The notes under the pieces: model-generated
Told to the model about the DNA's origin: nothing
Databases searched by the model: none
The model's input: the letters and a program-made list of their open reading frames with translations, nothing else
Made by a program: the position numbers and the translations under genes
Origin: JAZRUY01 sp045598845
GTDB lineage: Bacteria > Verrucomicrobiota > Lentisphaeria > Victivallales > Victivallaceae
Direction: 5' to 3'
Assembly: GCA_045598845.1 (NCBI GenBank)
Contig: JAZRUY010000182.1
Span: forward strand, 1 to 10,314
DNA length: 10,314 bases
Shown: one piece after another, positions 6,846-10,314 of the stretch
Layout: each line of letters begins with the position of its first letter
Numbering within the stretch: the first letter of the stretch is position 1

Positions 6846-6874
6846 TTGATTTTTTATTTCGCGAAGTATATTAT
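6846..6874 (+). promoter_or_regulatory. Promoter of the zinc-motif membrane protein gene
   Basis: TTGATT (6846-6851), a 17-nt spacer and TATTAT (6869-6874) form a good sigma-70-type promoter. Transcription would start about 28 nt before the chosen ATG, leaving room only for the CGAGG Shine-Dalgarno. The TTG at 6846 therefore lies in the -35 and cannot be the translation start. Confidence 0.6.
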
Positions 6875-6908
6875 ATTGTTTGTCAATGAAAAGTCACGAG
6901 GTATAGAT

Positions 6909-8180
6909 ATGGATAAGGAGTCCTCGCAGGGAATACGGCAGTCGATGCCGTGGAAAATGATTCTTTTGATTTCCCTTGGTGTTATTTTAGGTGTTTTTTT
7001 AGGTATAACGTTAGTCTCGTTGTTTTTTGCTGATGGGAAACCTACGCATAAGGCATTTACTTTTATCAATCGAACTCAAGAACTGAGTCCGGGATACACG
7101 ATGGTAGGTCATACAGCGGTCTGGACACCCGGCTTGAAGCATCCTCAATATCCTCACATTTACTCTGGTACCGATGAAAACACTTGGCTTCCGGAAATAG
7201 GATACCGTTTTATCAGCAAGGACAGCTTGATTGTGAAGTGGGTACCCGGAGTAATCGTCCCCGGGATGGATTTCGTAAAAACCGGCGATCTGGAGAACAG
7301 TTACGTCCAAAAAAGCAATTGCTCAAATTGCGGGAACAGCGGAAAGATAAAAAACTATTGCGGAAATTGTAGCGGTACGGGAAAAATCGACGCGGTATTA
7401 ACTTGTCATAATTGCAATGGTCTCGGAGTTGTTAGTTGCCGTTATTGCAATGCCGGCAAGACGGATTGTAATATGTGGTATCATTATAATATTAGCAGTC
7501 CCAAAAACGTACTTCCGAACAAATGTGTTAGGTGCGGGTCTTCGGAATTCGTAAAAACAAGTTCTTATTCTCAAGTTCAATTTGTAAATATTTATTCTCC
7601 CACTCAGACGATCGAATATCCATTGGGATATCTTAAAGCATACAAAATCGATTGTTCCACTTGCAATGGTTCCGGCAACGTCCAATGCCATGGTTGCCAA
7701 GGAACCGCTACCGTTAATCAAGTTCAAAGATGTCAAACTTGCAATGGGTATGGATATTGCGTGTCCGTCTGCGAAGGATGTAACGGCGAAGGCATCTTAT
7801 GGGTACCGGCTAAAGATGAAATTCCCCTGCAGGTGGAAAGAATGCGATCGGCAATAAGAAACAATCTGAGCAATGCGTTTATCGGCAAAGTATCACAAAA
7901 TACGCAAACGAAGCGTGACAGTAGAAAATCCCAGGCTGTCATGGATGATGTGACCCAACAACAACAAATGCAGATGCAGATGCAAAATCAGATGATGAAT
8001 CAGATGATGAATCAAATTATGACGAATAGTGACTCATTTCAACCAACGCCTCCGTCATCCAATTCAATTCCGGCATATAAGGCAAACTACACGAGGACAT
8101 GCCCAATTCACGGGGAGACGTATGATATCCGATACGGGAGCGGATGCGCGAAGTGTCGAGCTCCTCAATTCGGGCTCTAG
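6909..8180 (+). CDS. Membrane-anchored protein with multiple DnaJ-like CxxC zinc motifs
   Basis: Unknown function. The ATG at 6909 is chosen for its GAGGT Shine-Dalgarno and position after the promoter, giving 423 aa. One transmembrane helix lies at about residues 17-40 (MILLISLGVILGVFLGITLV). Residues 59-120 hold two copies of a GY...W-PG module (PGYTMV...VWTPGLKHP and IGYRFI...KWVPGVIVP). Residues 138-291 carry about nine CxxC pairs, several in the DnaJ cysteine-rich form CxxCxGxG: CGNCSGTG, CHNCNGLG, CSTCNGSG, CQTCNGYG, CEGCNGEG. A longer insert (about 210-245) separates two zinc blocks. A Met/Gln-rich tract (349-371) precedes a terminal CPIHG...CAKC knuckle. There is no J domain, and it has more motifs than the four of DnaJ. 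Orientation across the membrane is not clear from flanking charges. It is less GC-rich than the 5' genes and stands alone with its own promoter and terminator. It may act as a protein-binding or scaffold domain (inference). Confidence 0.8.
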   Translation: MDKESSQGIRQSMPWKMILLISLGVILGVFLGITLVSLFFADGKPTHKAFTFINRTQELSPGYTMVGHTAVWTPGLKHPQYPHIYSGTDENTWLPEIGYRFISKDSLIVKWVPGVIVPGMDFVKTGDLENSYVQKSNCSNCGNSGKIKNYCGNCSGTGKIDAVLTCHNCNGLGVVSCRYCNAGKTDCNMWYHYNISSPKNVLPNKCVRCGSSEFVKTSSYSQVQFVNIYSPTQTIEYPLGYLKAYKIDCSTCNGSGNVQCHGCQGTATVNQVQRCQTCNGYGYCVSVCEGCNGEGILWVPAKDEIPLQVERMRSAIRNNLSNAFIGKVSQNTQTKRDSRKSQAVMDDVTQQQQMQMQMQNQMMNQMMNQIMTNSDSFQPTPPSSNSIPAYKANYTRTCPIHGETYDIRYGSGCAKCRAPQFGL

Positions 8181-8221
8181 TCCATTGGATCCTCTTATCC
8201 ATTAACCTCAATGCACTCACT

Positions 8222-8240
8222 CCTGCGCGCGCAGGTTTTT
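8222..8240 (+). terminator. Rho-independent terminator of the zinc-motif gene
   Basis: A stem CCTGC/GCAGG with a GCGC loop (8222-8235) is followed by TTTTT, about 40 nt after the stop. It is short but GC-rich and correctly placed. Confidence 0.7.
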
Positions 8241-8565
8241 GCCGCTCATAGCGTTTAGAGTTTGCTGATTATCCTTTCACACGACACTTGTCCTCGCTCA
8301 GAGAAATTGATGCGACGCCCCGATATAGCATAAAAAGAAGGCAGAGTGAAATTCAATTATCGCAACTCCTTTGGTAGTGCCCGACACCTTTTTGTATTGT
8401 ACCGATCGCAAACTTGATCCGCTAGTAAACCTCCTTGTGGTTGCCGATTGATCTCTTTGCTATGATTCGATAGCCAATATTTCCTTTGTTTTTTCTGTCA
8501 ATTCATCCAACGAAAAACCGTTTTCCGATTGACAAAACGACAAATCCATGCACCGGAAACAGAAT
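8241..8565. other. Gene-free AT-leaning stretch before the second repeat
   Basis: No gene is recognisable on either strand. At 8373-8393 a bulged hairpin (GGT-a-GT, loop GCCCG, ACACC) is followed by TTTTT. It could be a second terminator or a remnant of a transposon-end hairpin. At about 8541-8565 the sequence (CACCGGAAACAGAATG) echoes the loop of the AATCACA hairpin in repeat copy 1, so a fragment of that repeat may lie here. Confidence 0.4.
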
Positions 8566-8625
8566 GTGTCAAGAAATCTTTACACTTTATGTGATATTTT
8601 CCAAAGTGTCAAAATACTTTTACAC
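8566..8625. repeat. Pair of 20-nt GTGTCAA...TTTACAC repeats, possible IS-end remnant
   Basis: Two 20-nt elements, 8566-8585 and 8606-8625, start exactly 40 nt apart and match at 16 of 20 positions. Each has the form GTGTCAA-N6-TTTACAC; the second is close to a palindrome. Between them ACACTTT and AAAGTGT also pair. Multiple 20-nt terminal repeats are typical of IS21-family ends, but no istA/istB gene is present, so this would be an orphan end or a regulator-binding array. Confidence 0.45.
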
Positions 8626-8632
8626 ATAAACC

Positions 8633-8948
8633 AAAGGACGCGAGTTCGCATTTTGTAAACTTCTCCGTGTACGCTGAAATCACAATGCGCCGGGAAAAAA
8701 ATGTGATTACGATGATAATTTATGGAGTTGTGTGTTGTGTCTAAAATCAGAGATGACACCCTGCGGCGATGAGAAAGTTGAGCAGGATAGCGGATTTGAC
8801 GGAAATACCGGCACCGCTCACTATATGAAGATTGTTTTGGAGCAGTTTTGAGGTTGGATTTCAGAGCAAAAAGAAAGCCCGGCGGGAATCCGTCGGGCAT
8901 GAGTACAAAAAATGGCGGAGCGTGTATATTGAAAACTAAATCCCCGCT
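8633..8948. repeat. Long non-coding direct repeat, copy 2 (longer copy)
   Basis: This is the fuller copy of the element at 5191-5450, with the same three hairpins (AATCACA 8678-8684 pairs with TGTGATT 8702-8708). It also includes a strong terminator at 8868-8898 and an exact GGCGGAGCGTGTATA tag at 8914-8928. It lies just beyond the 3' end of the minus-strand HATPase gene. Recombination with copy 1 would delete about 3.4 kb holding the transposase and the zinc-motif gene. Confidence 0.75.
8868..8898 (-). terminator. Rho-independent terminator after the HATPase gene
   Basis: A 9-bp stem (GCCCGGCGG 8877-8885 with CCGTCGGGC 8890-8898, one G-U pair) closes a GAAT loop. On the minus strand it is followed by TTTCTTTTT. 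It lies about 115 nt past the HATPase stop codon and would end that transcript. This segment is missing from repeat copy 1. Confidence 0.85.
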
Positions 8949-9012
8949 TGCGTCCGCGAGGAAAAATCCGTGTCAGCAAAATATGCGCTGTTCATTCGTA
9001 ATTGAATAACCT

Positions 9013-9831
9013 TTATGTTCTTGGAAACCAGCCGCCGGTTTTATTGGAACCGCGATGCTCAATTTTGGCATTCAGAGGGTCGGATGTCATTTTTGTCAAA
9101 GCACGTTTTAATGTCGCCAAAGAGATATGCAAATGCGAAGCTAAGGCATTCCTTTGAATTCCCGGATAGCGATTTACCAAGTCCATAATCGAAGTTTCAA
9201 TTGACTTACTAATGTTTATCGGCTCATTTATCGGCTCATCGCCATTTGTCGTGCCAGACGGTACTTTTATACTGACACGGAGAGTTACCCGGAATTCGGT
9301 AAGTTTATTGACATCAAATACCGGAGGAGGGTTGCCGTTTGCCTCCATTTCCTGCTTGACTTTGGCAATGCCGCGATTGTATTTGTTCACGAATCCTTCG
9401 ACTTTCATGGCTCCGGCGAGCAGCGGATTCCGGTAGTCGTTAACCGAGGGAAAATTGTCCGGTTTGGCAAGTCCGTAAAGACCGCCGGGATTGGGAATTT
9501 CCAGACGCGCCCCGTTGTAGTCGTAGAATTTGATGGGCGCGTTGCCAAGCTGATAATCCCGGTGAATGACGGCGTTCAGCAGCAGTTCGCGGACTGCCCA
9601 GTCGGGATAGTGATAGAACGTCTCTTCCCGCAATGCGGAAACTTTCACTGGGTGCGGTTGGGCTATGCCGACTTTCACAAAAGCGTCCAGTTCTTGAATT
9701 GTGCGAATCAGCGGACCTTTGTAGGCGTGTTCCGCAAGGATGTCGCTGCCGTTATCGGAATCGGCAAAGCGCACATATTGAACGTATGCAGAAGGGATGA
9801 ACATTTCCGGATGTTTCCCGAATAAAATCAT
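9013..9831 (-). CDS. Schlafen/AlbA-type ATP-binding protein, N-terminal domain missing
   Basis: This is the C-terminal two thirds of a COG2865-type putative regulator. Such proteins normally have an N-terminal AlbA_2 (Schlafen-like) domain, a GHKL ATP-binding part and a winged helix. From ATG 9831 (272 aa): family segment LFGKHPEMFIPSA (3-15); N-box RELLLNAVIHRDY with N86 (81-93); LEIPNPGGL (110-118), the ATP-lid glycine box; NRGI (152-155); and a C-terminal winged helix (about 213-250, IQRNALASHLHISLATLKRAL). The AlbA_2 domain is absent. Upstream codons in this frame (DAQAKVPTNLGMILFG) still read as family sequence for about 10 residues, then it is interrupted by nucleotidyltransferase sequence in another frame. 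The ATG overlaps the TGA of the upstream gene (ATGA), so the fragment could be translated by coupling. It is probably non-functional or altered. Confidence 0.8.
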   Translation of the reverse strand: MILFGKHPEMFIPSAYVQYVRFADSDNGSDILAEHAYKGPLIRTIQELDAFVKVGIAQPHPVKVSALREETFYHYPDWAVRELLLNAVIHRDYQLGNAPIKFYDYNGARLEIPNPGGLYGLAKPDNFPSVNDYRNPLLAGAMKVEGFVNKYNRGIAKVKQEMEANGNPPPVFDVNKLTEFRVTLRVSIKVPSGTTNGDEPINEPINISKSIETSIMDLVNRYPGIQRNALASHLHISLATLKRALTKMTSDPLNAKIEHRGSNKTGGWFPRT

Positions 9832-10250
9832 TCCCAAATTCGTCGGAACTTTGGCTTGCGCATCTGCCCTCTGGCGCAGTCACAATAGGTCTGCAATACC
9901 TTTCGTGAAAGAAAAAAATTGCGGTTGTTCTGAAGCATTCGCCAATACTGCGAAGTTGTCAATATGCAGTCTTCCGGAAGGAAAAGAACGTCCAGAATGT
10001 TCGGATTTCCATTGGAAGCAAGTTCAAGGAAATTGCGAAGGGAATAGAAGCGGTTGTCATTGCGTTCATCAGAAACCTGTACGGGCGTTTCTTCCAGCGA
10101 AAGATATGCCTCGGATTCCAGAACAAAGACGCCAACAGAATCCTGGTCGCTTTCTGGCGTTGACGTTCCGTAGGCATGGCTTCCCCAGATGCCACGAAAG
10201 ATGACCCGATTGTCTTTATTTTTTTGAAGGTTGTCAAATGTAAGGTTCAT
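9828..10250 (-). CDS. RlaP-type nucleotidyltransferase, C-terminally truncated
   Basis: This belongs to the DNA-polymerase-beta-like nucleotidyltransferase family seen near RNA ligases in RNA repair loci (RlaP, PF10127). The 140 aa show the GS motif GSHAYGTSTPESDQD with G23-S24 and metal-binding D35 and D37, then RFYSLRNFLELASNGNPNILDVLF (67-90), typical of the family, and FLSRKVLQTYCDCARGQM (113-130). Family similarity ends at about residue 130, and the last codons are read from HATPase-gene DNA in the wrong frame, ending in TGA. The usual length is roughly twice this, so the C-terminal half is lost. The start is set by an in-frame TGA 12 nt upstream; a modest GAGAG Shine-Dalgarno precedes it. 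No RNA ligase is visible; the next upstream DNA leaves the window. Confidence 0.8.
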   Translation of the reverse strand: MNLTFDNLQKNKDNRVIFRGIWGSHAYGTSTPESDQDSVGVFVLESEAYLSLEETPVQVSDERNDNRFYSLRNFLELASNGNPNILDVLFLPEDCILTTSQYWRMLQNNRNFFLSRKVLQTYCDCARGQMRKPKFRRIWE

Positions 10251-10314
10251 TGAAGGCTCTCAGTTTTGTTATCCACACTTCTCTCTTTTATTCGACGCTA
10301 TGTTCCCTAAGAAG

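Noticed and set aside
8580..8900. Minus-strand frame of 106 codons across repeat copy 2
   Set aside because: Copy 1 has a 1-nt length difference and stops in the matching frame, so the repeat is not under coding constraint.
10251..10314. End of a further minus-strand gene at the right edge
   Set aside because: Two frames end in stops here, but fewer than 20 codons are visible and none shows a family motif.
1..10314. CRISPR array, tRNA or rRNA genes
   Set aside because: No regularly spaced identical repeats with unique spacers were seen, and no tRNA-like or rRNA sequence was recognised on either strand by eye.

Overview
The window looks like a chromosomal piece of a Gram-negative, probably strictly anaerobic bacterium. 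It carries an outer-membrane-type lipocalin lipoprotein, a periplasmic-type lytic transglycosylase and a two-iron superoxide reductase. Codon use in the first 3.6 kb is CGG/CCG/GCC-rich. The tandem solute-binding-plus-SLT protein and the type of interspersed elements recall Lentisphaerota (Victivallales) or related PVC bacteria. That placement is a low-confidence inference and no marker gene is present to fix it.

Left part (1-3.6 kb), ordinary chromosome. A 5'-truncated MltF-like transglycosylase on the + strand converges on a minus-strand group: a TetR-family regulator, then a Blc-like lipocalin and a desulfoferrodoxin. The last two form a tight stress-defence operon ending in a clear terminator at 1765-1796.

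Middle and right part (3.6-10.3 kb), accessory region. It is less GC-rich by eye and is built from mobile or decayed pieces. (i) An AAA_14/DUF4143 ATPase cassette has degenerate 20-nt tandem repeats over its promoter and is bracketed by a perfect 15-nt direct repeat. (ii) Two direct copies of a non-coding, hairpin-rich repeat lie at 5191-5450 and 8633-8948. (iii) Between them sit a frameshifted DDE (rve) transposase and an intact gene for a membrane-anchored protein with many DnaJ-like CxxC zinc motifs. That gene has its own promoter and terminator. (iv) Just before the second repeat copy are short repeats resembling insertion-sequence ends. (v) At the right end, a truncated RlaP-type nucleotidyltransferase runs into a Schlafen/AlbA-type ATP-binding protein that has lost its N-terminal domain. 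The two are joined through an ATGA overlap, which looks like a deletion fusion.

The left genes serve envelope maintenance and oxidative stress defence. The right genes do not form a recognisable pathway and look like an integration and decay hotspot. The best candidates for something undescribed are the zinc-motif membrane protein, the repeat-controlled ATPase cassette and the structured non-coding repeat.
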